Shown piece by piece: positions 1 through 8,468 of a stretch of 11,390 nucleotides of DNA; the stretch's first letter is position 1; every line of letters begins with the position of its first letter. The stretch spans positions 991,989 through 1,003,378 of the forward strand of contig GG745345.1 in the NCBI GenBank assembly GCA_000151295.1. The letters run 5' to 3'. The notes below the pieces were generated by a model. The model had not been told where the DNA came from and ran no database searches. It saw nothing but the letters and a program-made list of their open reading frames with translations. This DNA is from Allomyces macrogynus ATCC 38327. Taxonomy: Eukaryota > Blastocladiomycota > Blastocladiomycetes > Blastocladiales > Blastocladiaceae. The position numbers and the translations under genes were made by a program.

Positions 1-929
1 TCGTCGGCCTCGAGTTCCCGCATCCGCTTGACCAGTCGCGCGTAAAGCAACCGGGTCGATGGGAGGTACGGAAACTGCCCAAAGTACCGCGCCGAATACA
101 CCATTTGCGACCAGGCCAAATGATGCACATCGAAATCCGTCGGGAACCGGCGCGCGACAGAGGCCACGGCCTTTGCCGTCGTCAGTGAGGCGGGTTTAAT
201 CACGGGCGCTTTTGCGACGGCCGACCACACTTTCCCCGCGGTTTCAAGCCGCTTGGTCGCCAATTTCGTGCGCTGCTTTTCAATGTCGGCGGCGTCGAGA
301 CAGGTCGAGGGGACGAGACCGCGGAGGACGAGCAGCGGGATGGCTTCGGGGAGAAGCAGGAGGATAAACACGAGCGGCACGAATTTGCGCAGGTCAGCAC
401 GCACACGGTGCGCGAATTGCGTTTCGCGCCAGGTCCAACTGGCCGGGTCCGGTTTGGTTGAGCGTAAAGTGCGGTACGCGGGGAGGTCTTCACGAATGAG
501 AACGGTCAGGCCGCGCTTGTACTTGTGGAAAAGGTCGCGCATCTTGTCGGTGAAGGATTTTTTGGGCTCGTTAGCGACGGGGGTCGTGGCGACCGGTGCG
601 GGCGCGGAGCGCGCGGGCACATTGCCTGCGCCAGTGTCGAGAGCGGCCAAGGTCGTGGTCGTGGTTGAATCCGTGGTGGTTGCGGTCGGTTCGGTTGAAG
701 GACTGGTCACTGTCGTGGTTGCTGCTGGGGCTGCCTTGACCGGCTTGGTCGCCGCCAGTTTGCTGCGCTTGCCGGCCTTGGTCGCGAGCATGCGGGAACC
801 GATCATTGAAGGTGCTGCCATCTTCATCGTCGTCGTGCTGCGGCACAGCATGGCCATGCTGCTCGGATTGCTGCTGTATGTGGCGAGCGCACGAGTCGCA
901 CGGGCTGTGGCAGGTCGGGCCAGAATCAT
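1..929 (-). CDS. LETM1-domain mitochondrial inner-membrane protein (5' part, runs off the left edge)
   Basis: One open frame runs from the ATG at 929-927 to the window edge (309 codons, no stop). A TGA lies four codons upstream, so this is the first possible start. Residues 1-79 contain no Asp or Glu and many Arg, Lys, Ser and Ala (opening MILARPATARATRAL), as in a mitochondrial presequence. A Thr/Ala/Pro-rich linker follows to about residue 120. From about residue 122 the sequence fits the LETM1 family: a basic amphipathic stretch, a WRETQF motif near 166-171, then a hydrophobic segment at about 183-207 (KFVPLVFILLLLPEAIPLL) followed by LVPSTC, matching the family's membrane segment and its LPSTF-like end. 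The remainder resembles the start of the ribosome-binding-like matrix domain. Family members (LETM1, yeast Mdm38/Ylh47, LETMD1) act in the inner membrane in K+/H+ homeostasis and ribosome association. The WRE motif leans towards LETMD1, but this is uncertain. The C-terminus is outside the window. Confidence 0.78.
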   Translation of the reverse strand, partial: MILARPATARATRALATYSSNPSSMAMLCRSTTTMKMAAPSMIGSRMLATKAGKRSKLAATKPVKAAPAATTTVTSPSTEPTATTTDSTTTTTLAALDTGAGNVPARSAPAPVATTPVANEPKKSFTDKMRDLFHKYKRGLTVLIREDLPAYRTLRSTKPDPASWTWRETQFAHRVRADLRKFVPLVFILLLLPEAIPLLVLRGLVPSTCLDAADIEKQRTKLATKRLETAGKVWSAVAKAPVIKPASLTTAKAVASVARRFPTDFDVHHLAWSQMVYSARYFGQFPYLPSTRLLYARLVKRMRELEAD

Positions 930-1709
930 AGTCGTTGTTCACTGGGCCAGATTGGCCGTGCGAGCGAGCGAGAGAGAATGCGGGCAGTGGTGCCAAGCGG
1001 GCGCCGAGTGAGTATGAGCACAAGAAGGGTCGAGTACTGGACTGGGAACAGGACTAGTGATCGTGCAGCTCATGCAGGAAGCGCTGTTGATCGGTTCCTG
1101 ATCAGGGCGTGGAGATTCTGTCAAGTCTGTCGCCCTCCAACTCACTCTTCCGATTTGCCACAACTTGCCCTGACGACCGATCAACCACTTGATTTTAGTG
1201 GCCGCCAGTCTGGAATCCTTGGATCACCTCCCTTGCGGAGGCAACTCGACCTGCCACGGGGACTCGCCGTGTTGTAGATGGCGCGTCCTTGTCAAGTCAA
1301 CATAGGCTGAAGTGAGATGAAAGTTCTGGACCTTTAGGAATCGGGGAGACGACTCCGGAATGAACTACCCCGAGTCGATCTGTGTCCAACATACGCTGTT
1401 GCATGAAACTGCTGGATTTAGCCATGGGATCGAGGATCCCTCCGTCATGAGTGTGTTGGGATGTGAATCAGTGCATAACTGCATTTGGATGGCCATTTCG
1501 GCGCTGGAACTAGCATGATCGGTTCGACGTCAAAAAGAACAAGGACCAACCCCATCACCGAAGAGGACTGGCGAGAAACGGCGAGACAACGAGAACGAGC
1601 ACACGCTGCGACCTTGCCGATGCGATGAGACGCCACGTCGGGTCAGACTGGACAAAAAACGACGAGACCACCATCACGAATGCCAAACAATTTCACAATT
1701 TCCATCCCT
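930..1709. other. Intergenic region between two minus-strand genes
   Basis: This 780-base stretch lies between the start of the LETM1-type gene and the stop of the proline-rich protein gene, so it should hold the promoter and 5' leader of the former and the 3' end of the latter. Short open frames exist on both strands but none has domain-like content or a consistent codon pattern. A GAGCGAGCGAGAGAG purine run at about 961-975 would give a pyrimidine-rich leader just upstream of the LETM1 start. I see no TATA box, tRNA or repeat of note. Confidence 0.6.
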
Positions 1710-3404
1710 TCACACGGCATCGCACCACACTTTCGCGCGGTAGACCACATCCCACTGCACTTCCCCCACTGCATTCTTGCGTCGCCGGTACAATCCCGGC
1801 ATCGCGCACAGCACGACCACCCCTTCGGCGCCATCATCCAACGAAAACCCCGCATCGTGCAACTTCACATCAAACGGCGCGCCCCGAGCGGGCGCGTGCG
1901 GTGCGACCGACGGTCGGCTCGAGTACGCACGCACAACCAGGTACACGCACATGGCGCGTACGACGGTACCCGCGGGAATGTCGGGCTGGTCGAGGGGCAC
2001 GTCCCCCGTGTACCGGTCGAGGAGCGTGGTCAGCCGCTGTAAGGCAGGTTGCAGTCGCGCGCGGAGGGCGCCAACAATGTGTTGCGCGACGGGGATGATC
2101 GGATCCGCGTGCGCATGGGTCGTGGGCGGCGGCGAGTCGGACGTCAGGAACGAGACGAGGTCCGGGACCGATTCGGCGGCGTGCGCGAGCACGGCGCCTG
2201 CCTCAGCAAGGATCGCGGCCGCGACCGCGTCGGTCGAACTGCTCCCGGCCTCCGCGTCGCGTCCCGCAGCAGCAGCAGCCGCGGGTAAGATCCCGGCCAA
2301 AGCCTGTGCGATCCCCGCGCGGTCACGATCCAGCACGTCCCAGACATGTTTGCGCACGATCGCCATGCACTGCGCGACCAATGCCGCGGCCGCAGCACGT
2401 GGATGCGGCGCGTCGCGCGGCATATTGGTCGCGATCGCAAACGGGTCGCGTCCAGGTGGGTAATGCGATCCGTCGCCGCGCGGCAAGAGCGCGTGGTGCA
2501 CGATCCGTGTCATACGCGCGTGCAGCCACGCGTAGAACGCGTCATAGAGGTCGTGTACGGCCTGCAGCGAGACGGCGGCCGTCAGGAGCGACGCGGGCGC
2601 GGCCGTTGGTGCAGGTGAGTCAGTGTCGACGGCGCGGGCCGGGCGAGGTGGACGTGGGGCAGCACGTGTCGGGCGCGGCGGTTCGTGCCGCGTGGGTGGA
2701 GTCGATGGCGAAGTCGACGAGGTCGTGACGGCACCCGGGTGTGCGGGCGGGATCGACGGGTGCGTGTCGGCCATGGTAACGTGCATCGTCGCGTGTGTGG
2801 TCATGCCGGGCCAGCTGTTGGCGGGCATGACGGTTGGTGGGGCCGACATGGGCGCGTAGGCCGGTGGCAAAGGGGACGGCCAGTGCGTGATTGCCGGTGG
2901 TGGCGGCGGGGGCGCGTCGGCGGGTAAGTGCCATTCCACGTCGAGGGGGCGCGGCATCGGACCAAGGTGGTCGGCGTCGGCGTCGGTGGTGGTATCGTCG
3001 GGCTGCTGCAAGTAATGGTCGGACAGGGCCAAGAGGAGGTCGGCAGCGAGGTGCGGCGTCGCAATAGCGGGCGGCGAGGGCGCGGGTTTGGCGGGCAGTG
3101 GCGGTGGGAGCAAGTCAAGCGTAGGTGCGCCGGTCAGACTGGTGGTGCTCTTGGCGTCAGCGTGGAGCGCAAGCGGCGCGTAGCTTGGTGCTGGCGAGTA
3201 GCTGGGTGCGGGCGATCTTGGCGTGCGCACTTCAGCGTCGGTCACGGGCACAGGGACGGGCGGCGCCGGGGTCGCGGGCAGCGGGCGGTCAGTAGCGGCA
3301 CTGCGCAGGCCGCGACGGAGGAGCGACTTGGAGCGCGCGGGCACGGTGCGGCCATTCACGCGGTGCGCGTCGGCGATGGCAGCGTTGGTGGCGTCGTGGT
3401 CCAT
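1710..3404 (-). CDS. Uncharacterised 564-residue protein: proline-rich N-terminal half, ordered helical C-terminal half
   Basis: The frame is open without a break and ends in a stop at 1710-1712. I chose the ATG at 3404-3402 (MDHDATNAAI) because it has a strong context (GCCATGG). The frame extends 45 codons further upstream, but with low-complexity sequence of a non-coding kind. Residues 1-265 are rich in Pro, Ala, Ser and Thr, with several PxxP motifs (LLPPPLPAKPAP near 98-109, RPLPATPAPPVPVP near 40-53) that could bind SH3 domains, so this half is probably disordered. Residues 270-470 are helical and Ala-rich, including YDAFYAWLHARMTRIV near 287-302. Residues 475-564 look like a compact domain: VVRAMCVYLVVRAY, then FDVKLHDAGF, VVVLCAMPGLYRR and VVYRAKVW at the end. 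That ending is faintly like the C-terminal domain of MIEAP-type proteins, which I cannot confirm. There is no signal peptide or membrane segment, so a cytoplasmic or nuclear place is likely. It is divergently arranged with the gene starting at 4053. Confidence 0.72.
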   Translation of the reverse strand: MDHDATNAAIADAHRVNGRTVPARSKSLLRRGLRSAATDRPLPATPAPPVPVPVTDAEVRTPRSPAPSYSPAPSYAPLALHADAKSTTSLTGAPTLDLLPPPLPAKPAPSPPAIATPHLAADLLLALSDHYLQQPDDTTTDADADHLGPMPRPLDVEWHLPADAPPPPPPAITHWPSPLPPAYAPMSAPPTVMPANSWPGMTTHATMHVTMADTHPSIPPAHPGAVTTSSTSPSTPPTRHEPPRPTRAAPRPPRPARAVDTDSPAPTAAPASLLTAAVSLQAVHDLYDAFYAWLHARMTRIVHHALLPRGDGSHYPPGRDPFAIATNMPRDAPHPRAAAAALVAQCMAIVRKHVWDVLDRDRAGIAQALAGILPAAAAAAGRDAEAGSSSTDAVAAAILAEAGAVLAHAAESVPDLVSFLTSDSPPPTTHAHADPIIPVAQHIVGALRARLQPALQRLTTLLDRYTGDVPLDQPDIPAGTVVRAMCVYLVVRAYSSRPSVAPHAPARGAPFDVKLHDAGFSLDDGAEGVVVLCAMPGLYRRRKNAVGEVQWDVVYRAKVWCDAV

Positions 3405-4052
3405 GGCAGTCGGTGAGCGAGAACCAGGCTGTTTTAGCAATGTGCAGTGGGTGCGTGCAGTCGAACTGGAATGGGAGGGTGGAAGAGGATCGCGTCCGGT
3501 CGTGGGCGCTTGCGAGCAGGGCCGGGTCGACGCGAGCAAGAGCGGGCGCGCGAATGCAGCAAGTTGTGCGGTCTTGGGCGGGGCGCCGTGGTCGCCGACG
3601 CGGTGGACGATGGCTGCAGGTCATGGATGGTGGCGGCGCGTGTCGCAGTGGTGCACCGCGGCGCACAGCTGAACTCGGCCTGGCACGCGTTCGGCTTGGC
3701 TGGCCTAAGTGGCGCAGCACCAGGCGCAGCCCTCCGCAGCGGACCGCGGTCGCGCATCCCAAGCGCAATCCCAAATCCCGCCAAGGACGCTCATGAACGT
3801 GCCTGTCTCGCCAAGTCCCGGAAATCCTGGGCTGGCTCTGTGCTGGAAACGCCGATCCACAAAAGTGCTCCAGAGCACGATTGCAATCCCGCATCAGCGG
3901 TATCAGCGCACGTGTGTCTGACGTGGTGACGCGCGTTGCCTTGCGATCGCCCAGTCTCGCCGCCCAGCGCGCCCACGACCGCGACGGCCGTGACGCGCCG
4001 CACCGCGCGCTCGCACTGCCCGCACGACACGACCGCGCCTGCCGCCCAAGCC
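3405..4052. promoter_or_regulatory. Divergent promoter region
   Basis: This 648-base GC-rich stretch lies between two head-to-head ATG codons (3404 on minus, 4053 on plus) and must serve as the 5' region of both genes. No TATA box or CCAAT box is apparent. Open frames cross it on both strands. One extends the plus gene upstream from 3936, but it begins with TTG rather than ATG, so I do not treat it as coding. Confidence 0.55.
3909..3926. promoter_or_regulatory. Possible E-box (CACGTG) followed by a CRE-like TGACGTGG
   Basis: A CACGTG hexamer at 3909-3914 and TGACGTGG at 3919-3926 lie close together about 130-145 bases before the plus-strand ATG at 4053. These match bHLH and bZIP core sites in fungi. 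In GC-rich DNA such short matches arise by chance, so this is only a candidate. Confidence 0.2.
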
Positions 4053-6140
4053 ATGTTGTTTCCCGCGTCCGCCGCCGGTGTGCCGCCCGACGGGCTGGCA
4101 GCGCCCGTGCACCCGCCGCACCCGCCGCACCCGTCACCACCGGCTCCCTCGACCGGCACGCCCTCGCCATCGATGCCGCACTTTGAACCGCAGGCAATAT
4201 GGCCCGCCGCCACGCCCGCGTCGGCACTGGTGCAGCTGCTGGGCGACCTCTCCAGGGCCAACGCCGAGCTCATGACGCAGGCCGCTAAAGTGAATAAATA
4301 CCCTTGTCGCGAACGTGCAGCAACATCTGGTCTTGGCCGCTGTCAGGGCGCCTGGCGCCCATCTCGTGCCCGCGCCCGCCATTCACTCGCGTGCATTGTC
4401 GGCCGCGCCGTCAGTCGCGATCCCGCCCTTCCTGCCGCCTCTCCATCCACCGCTTGCGCCCGTACACGGCGTGGCCGCGAGCTCGCCGTCAGCCGTGCTC
4501 GCTCCTGACACTGCTCCGGGTCTGAGTGCTCGCGCCGATCTCGACCATGTGCACGCGCCGCTGCTCTCCCCGCCTCCTGTCCCACCGTTTGGGCGCCGTC
4601 ATGCGCGTCGTGACTTAAGCGCTTCGTCGTCCAGCTATTCGCGACGCGTTTCTCGAGACCGGGACTGGGACCGAGACCGAGACCGCTATCGTGATCGAGA
4701 CCGATCACGGTCGCGCCCGCAATACTGGGACCTCGACAGAGGCCACGACCGCGAGTACCGCGACTTCCGTGACCGTGAACGTGACCAAGAGCGCGAATGG
4801 AGCCGGGACCGTGATCACGACCGGGACCAGGACGACGCACGTCGGTCGCTCACGTCGGGCGTTTCTTCACGCGCGCGCGACCGGCCCAGTGATTGGGATC
4901 CGCACGCGCGGCACCGGTCCGACAGTATCGCGCGCGGTCCACATCGTGGCGACGACCGTCGTGCCGCCCACGACCTTCCACCGCGGCCGCCGGCAGGGCG
5001 CGGGTCGAGCCGGCCGAGTGCTACCGCGCCGGCGGATCATGCGGCCATTGCGACGGCCCCGGATCACGATCACGTTCCCATCGCACCGCCCGGTCCCGCG
5101 AGTACCGCGGCACCAGCGCCCGGCACTCCGGCGTCGACACCACCACCGCCTCCACCGCGTGCCGCGTCCCCACCGCCGCCACCAGCACGCGCCGCGTCTC
5201 CACCTCCACCACCCATCCCACTCCCGCCGCTCCCACGCGCCGCGTCGCCGATGCCCCATCGCCCGCACGCCCAACTGGCCGAAACACGACCTCCGGGCCC
5301 GGCCCTTCCTCACGCGCACCGAACAAATTCGCCAACACGCGATCGCCCGCCGGCAGCAACGCGCGATCACCCAAAACGGTCCGCCAAGAACGCGCCCGGG
5401 CCACGGATCCGGTCCCGAGCACGTCGAACCGGTACCGCGCCGCGTCCGGTCCACCTCCTGCCGCCGCGGCAGCACCGGCGCCACGTCGCGGCGTGCCAAT
5501 CGCGGTGCCGAGTCTAAACGGAACGCCTGTCCGAACGGCGCCGCCTCCCGCGGCAGTCCCAGCGGCTGCAGCGGCGGCTCGACCGCCGCCGGTCATGCGT
5601 GCGGTTCCGCCGCCGGCGTCACGAGCAGTGCCACGTCGTGTGGCGGCGCCACGGAATGCGGGTGGTGGTAGTGGGGATCCGTTCTTCATGTTTTTCATGA
5701 ATTCGCCGCAGCGCGATACTGGCGCGGCGGCGATGGCGGTCGAGGGGATGAGTGATCCGGGCGCGGTTGCGGATCATGAGAGTGATGGAGATGATGATGA
5801 CGATGCGGTGATGGTGATGTCGTCGGATGAGGATGAGAGGAGGAGCGCGTGGCTGAGGAGAGGAGCACGAGGTGGAGATGGTCCGGGAGATGAATGGAAT
5901 GGACGTGGATCGTGTCGAATCGTGTTGGGCCGGATCAAATCGCGACCGACGGGAAGGGAATCGACGCGTGAGTGTCCGGACGGCTGTTCGACGCGGCCAT
6001 CAAACGCCCATCAAAGTGACTCGCGGGCCGTTGAGCAGGAGGCTGGCCAGGATCACGGCACCTTGATCGCATTAAATGCAAGTCGGCCGCGAGCGAAGCA
6101 TTCACATCAGCGCTGCTGCTGCTTCCTTGTTGCTTTTTGA
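4053..6140 (+). CDS. Low-complexity Pro-rich / Arg-Asp-rich / acidic-tailed protein; gene model with at least two frame changes
   Basis: The likely start is the ATG at 4053 (MLFPASAAGVPPDG). The first 79 codons, to 4289, are Pro-rich (HPPHPPHPSPP) and end in a helix, LVQLLGDLSRANAELMTQAAK. Without splicing, this frame reaches TGA at 4508. The coding signal instead continues one frame over from about 4321 (QHLVLAAVRAPG) to about 5250-5500. That part holds an Arg/Asp-rich tract (about 4645-4845), then a Pro-rich tract with three RAASP motifs. From about 5280 the GC-ending-codon pattern and sensible protein return in the first frame (RAPNKFANTRSPAGS), through an Ala/Pro-rich part, GDPFFMFFMNSPQ at about 5677-5715, and an acidic run ending MSSDEDERR near 5844. 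The frame stops at 6138-6140, but the part after about 5850 has a weaker codon signal, so the true 3' end is uncertain. RD/RS-rich tracts are common in nuclear RNA-processing proteins, so a nuclear role is a guess. Exon borders are unresolved. Confidence 0.5.
4290..4320 (+). other. Candidate very short intron (31 bases)
   Basis: The stretch begins GTGAAT and ends GTGCAG, and its length gives exactly the one-base frame change needed to join ...AELMTQAAK to QHLVLAAVRAPG. It is more AT-rich than its surroundings. At 31 bases it would be unusually short for a fungal intron and has no clear branch site. A frameshift in the sequence is the alternative explanation. Confidence 0.3.
4645..4845 (+). 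repeat. Imperfect hexanucleotide repeat (GACCGN) coding for an Arg-Asp tract
   Basis: Repeated GAC-CGN codon pairs encode runs such as RDRDWDRDRDRYRDRDRSRSR-like sequence, interrupted by EYRDFRDRERDQEREW-type variants. The alternation of Arg with Asp/Glu, with a few RS dipeptides, resembles mixed-charge domains of nuclear speckle proteins. The synonymous codons vary, so the tract has probably been kept by selection on the protein and not expanded recently as DNA. Confidence 0.7.
5134..5250 (+). repeat. Proline tract with three RAASP motifs
   Basis: In the frame of the Arg/Asp tract, polyproline runs alternate with RAASP at 5158-5172, 5188-5202 and 5236-5250. Each motif offers an RxxS and an SP site, so basophilic or proline-directed kinases might act here. 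The repeat belongs to the gene beginning at 4053. Confidence 0.6.
5968..6038 (+). other. Candidate 3'-proximal intron
   Basis: A consensus GTGAGT at 5968-5973 is followed by a TGAC branch-like motif near 6017-6020 and ends at GAGCAG (6038), a 71-base stretch. A second AG 12 bases later keeps the same frame. Removing it changes the last part of the protein and gives a TGA at about 6186-6188. This is suggestive only, because the coding signal on both sides is weak. Confidence 0.25.
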
Positions 6141-6496
6141 TACGCGCCAGCAGACAGTGCCATGTCCGTTTTGGCGTGCACAGATGCTGATTACGGATGG
6201 CTGCAACCTCGAGCAGCGCTAGGACAGGGTGGAGGAGAACCTGCGACCTGCACTAGCAGAGATTCCTTTTGATTTGAGCATGCTGAGCACGCGCGCTCAC
6301 AGAGCCGAGTGACGATGGATCAGACAACGACAGTTCACGAAAGTGGTGACTGATGAATATATTACAAATGGTGGCAAACACACAACCACGGCAACACGGG
6401 CCATGACGTGCCGACTTTCGACGAGGCGACACGACGCGACGTGACTCTTTCGGCCGTTACTCGATTTGCGCCCTTGACGACATTGACCTCGACAGC
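6141..6496. other. Intergenic region between convergent genes
   Basis: This is the 3' side of both the plus-strand gene ending near 6140 and the minus-strand secreted-protein gene ending at 6497. No gene is seen. An AT-rich patch at about 6354-6369 includes AATATA on the minus strand (6358-6363), about 135 bases past the stop of the secreted-protein gene, which could be a variant polyadenylation signal. Confidence 0.5.
6358..6363 (-). terminator. Possible polyadenylation signal AATATA
   Basis: On the minus strand this reads AATATA inside an AT-rich patch that stands out from the GC-rich surroundings, downstream of the stop at 6497. The match is short and the role is inferred from position only. 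Confidence 0.25.
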
Positions 6497-6919
6497 TCAC
6501 GCCGGCACGAGCCGCACCGACTTGACGACCAAAGGCTTGCTCGGGTCAGCCGGATCCGGGTACGGCGACCCCTTGCCATGGTACGTCGAGATCTCAGCGA
6601 CGGGCGCGCCCGTGCACCCCCAGTCGCGGTACAGTCGCGCCTTCCACGCGTCGCGGTTGTCGGGGTAGGGCGGCGACGTTTGCAGGTAGACGAACCCGTC
6701 GGTGCGTGCCTCGACGCCGCGGCACTCGTTGAGGGCAGTCTGGTAGTCGCCGAGAACTTGGATCGTCGTCGGGCCCGCGGGGGCTGACGCCCAGTAGAAG
6801 GTGACGAGCGGGTCATTGGGCGGGTACGGGCCCGGGTTTTGGCCATTGGGTGCGGGTGCGGGGGACGCGGTCGCGGCGGCCGCGAGGAGCGCGATGAGGA
6901 GGAGGACGTTTGGGAGCAT
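6497..6919 (-). CDS. Small secreted protein, copy 1 of a three-member local family
   Basis: The ATG at 6919-6917 opens a 140-residue protein. Residues 1-19 form a classical signal peptide (MLPNVLLLIALLAAAATAS) with cleavage probably just after, then a Pro-rich spacer (APAPNGQNPGPYPP). The core shares with copy 2 the motifs NDPLVxFYW (35-43), GPTTIQVxGDY (49-59), CRG (66-68), PPY (83-85), LYRDWGCTG (96-104) and DPADPxKPLVVKS (122-134). The mature protein has only two cysteines, C66 and C102, which probably pair. No membrane anchor or catalytic motif is visible. I do not recognise the family. The order of short strands, one cysteine before an acidic loop and a second in LYRDWGCTG followed by VKSVR, loosely recalls beta/gamma-crystallin-like Greek-key proteins; this is inference. 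The frame extends upstream of the ATG, but a TATA element 67 bases away supports this start. Confidence 0.85.
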   Translation of the reverse strand: MLPNVLLLIALLAAAATASPAPAPNGQNPGPYPPNDPLVTFYWASAPAGPTTIQVLGDYQTALNECRGVEARTDGFVYLQTSPPYPDNRDAWKARLYRDWGCTGAPVAEISTYHGKGSPYPDPADPSKPLVVKSVRLVPA

Positions 6920-6986
6920 AATGTGTGGGGCGGTGCAGGGATCGCTTAGGATGAAGCGTGGGCTGGCCAGGCGGGGGCGAAGAGTC

Positions 6987-6993
6987 TTTATAT
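6987..6993 (-). promoter_or_regulatory. TATA box of secreted-protein copy 1
   Basis: The minus strand reads ATATAAAG here, in otherwise GC-rich DNA, with 67 bases between it and the ATG at 6919. The same spacing is found for the other two copies, which makes a functional TATA box likely and implies a leader of about 35-40 bases. Confidence 0.65.
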
Positions 6994-7962
6994 GCTTCGC
7001 CCAGCACTGTGGCAGGGGTAGCAGCGCAAGACGAGCCGGTGCGGTTGCTTCAAGACAAGACGGGGAAATGGATGCGCGACGCGTGCTTGCGTGAGCGAAA
7101 CGGCTCGAAGCGACGCGTCGCGCTGCTTGCTGTCGACAGCGCCGGCACCACTGACAGCTGTAGCGCACTCACTTGCAGGTCCATGCCACGTTCATAATAA
7201 GTCGGCCGCTCCGTGACGCAGCGCCAGGGGCCCGCTCCAAGCACACGACGAGAAGCAAAGCGACCGAGGAAAATGATCGACACGAGCGACGCGCGCTCGC
7301 TTGGATCCATCCAACATGCCCCACACCCCACCAACATGCGGTGTGGTTCGTTGGGGAAACGCGCACCGGTGCGCAGCACTTGCTGTCTGTGGAACGAAAT
7401 TTGCAATTTGATGGACAGGGGATCTGGATCAGCTGCGGACAGGCAAGCAGGCCGAAACAAAGATGCGACTGACGCGACGCGACGCGAGTGGACCGCTGTG
7501 ATCGCTATTGGCGTGTTCACCACGGAGGACCGGGATGGAGTGCCCGCTGCGCTCGGAAGCATTGCCTGCGGATATGGGCTCAAGAACGGGGACATTTGTG
7601 GTTCAGATGGTCGAGCTGCCCTTGTAAAGACTGACGATCTGCGCAAGGTCCGAGACGCTTACAATGATCTACTTGTTACAAGTTGTGATGAGCGTGACCT
7701 GCACGGCGATTCACAACCGACTGTAGCAGGAGATTGTCAAAATATGATACCCATTCAGATTGACATGCTGTGTATACATGACGGCGCGTCTAAAGCTATC
7801 ACATAAAGCGACAGGTGTCCGGAAAGAGGAGGATGGAGGGGGATGAAAAAAGGAGGTATGCAACAATGCCGACAGCCGCCAGGAGCGCCGACAACAATGG
7901 CGGGTATGCGCCAATGATATCCAGATCATGATGCGCGTGACGCGCAACGCTCAACGACAAAT
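6994..7962. other. Spacer between secreted-protein copies 1 and 2
   Basis: This holds the upstream region of copy 1 and the 3' region of copy 2. A plus-strand frame of 177 codons (ATG at 7273, stop at 7804-7806) crosses it, but it has mixed codon use, no domain-like motif and no partner frame, so I leave it out as a gene. No repeat or RNA gene is seen. Confidence 0.5.
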
Positions 7963-8391
7963 CTACGACGTCTTGGCCGGCACAAATGAGAGCGACTTGA
8001 CGACAAGCGGCTTCTTGGGGTCGGCCGGGTCCATGAATGTGATCCCTTGGCGCGTGTGCCACGACGACATTTGGACGGCAGGCTCGCCCGTGCAGCCCCA
8101 GTCGCGGTAGAGCTTGACGTCCCACGCCGTCGACCAGTCCGAGTACGGCGGCTGCGTCTGCAGGAGCAGGAACCCGTCTTCGCGCCCTTCCAGCCCGCGG
8201 CACTGGCCCTGGGCCGTCTTGTAGTCGCCCGTGACTTGGATCGTCGTCGGGCCGTGCGGATCCTTGGACCAGTAGAAGACGACGAGCGGGTCGTTGGGTG
8301 GGTTCTCGCCGGCGGGCGCTGCGGCCGCAAGAGTCGCGACGGCGAGGATCACGGCGAGAGCGACAAGCAGGAGTTGGTTGGCGGTGTGCAT
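7963..8391 (-). CDS. Small secreted protein, copy 2 of a three-member local family
   Basis: The first in-frame ATG (8391-8389) gives 142 residues; upstream codons of the frame include no ATG. Residues 1-24 are a signal peptide (MHTANQLLLVALAVILAVAT then Ala-rich), with cleavage probably near AAA/APAGEN. The mature part of about 118 residues has NDPLVVFYW (33-41), GPTTIQVTGDYK (47-58), QCRGLEGREDGF (63-74), LQTQPPY (77-83), VKLYRDWGCTG (92-102) and DPADPKKPLVVKS (121-133), ending FVPAKTS. Its two cysteines (C64, C100) keep the 36-residue spacing of copy 1. It is clearly closer to copy 3 than to copy 1, both in the protein and in the leader between TATA box and ATG. Function is unknown. A secreted or wall-associated role follows from the signal peptide alone. 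Confidence 0.87.
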   Translation of the reverse strand: MHTANQLLLVALAVILAVATLAAAAPAGENPPNDPLVVFYWSKDPHGPTTIQVTGDYKTAQGQCRGLEGREDGFLLLQTQPPYSDWSTAWDVKLYRDWGCTGEPAVQMSSWHTRQGITFMDPADPKKPLVVKSLSFVPAKTS

Positions 8392-8456
8392 CGTCGTGGA
8401 GAAGCAAGGTGGTCGGGTTAGCAAATGCTTGAAAGTGCCATGAGGCTCACGAGTGG

Positions 8457-8468
8457 TATATATATATA
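8457..8468 (-). promoter_or_regulatory. TATA box (TA repeat) of secreted-protein copy 2
   Basis: Six TA units (TATATATATATA) stand 65 bases before the ATG at 8391. An out-of-frame ATG at 8441-8439 would lie upstream of a start point about 30 bases from this element, so the leader would begin cleanly with the coding ATG. Confidence 0.7.

Noticed and set aside
253..1011. Open frame of 252 codons on the plus strand and a 150-codon minus-strand frame at 571-1023
   Set aside because: Both overlap the LETM1-type gene, which has family motifs and a presequence in its own frame. They are by-products of GC-rich codons.
1227..1242. CCTCC...GGAGG mini-hairpin in the intergenic region
   Set aside because: Five-base arms are too short to stand out from chance.
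1777..2463. Plus-strand open frame of 228 codons
   Set aside because: It lies antisense to the 564-residue protein, is Arg/Ala-rich without motifs, and is explained as a shadow.
3289..4227. Minus-strand open frame of 312 codons across the divergent promoter region
   Set aside because: It overlaps the starts of both flanking genes, is Arg-rich low-complexity sequence, and has no motif.
7273..7806. Plus-strand frame of 177 codons between secreted-protein copies 1 and 2
   Set aside because: Mixed codon use, no signal peptide, domain or recognisable motif. It could be a chance frame; RNA data would be needed to revive it.
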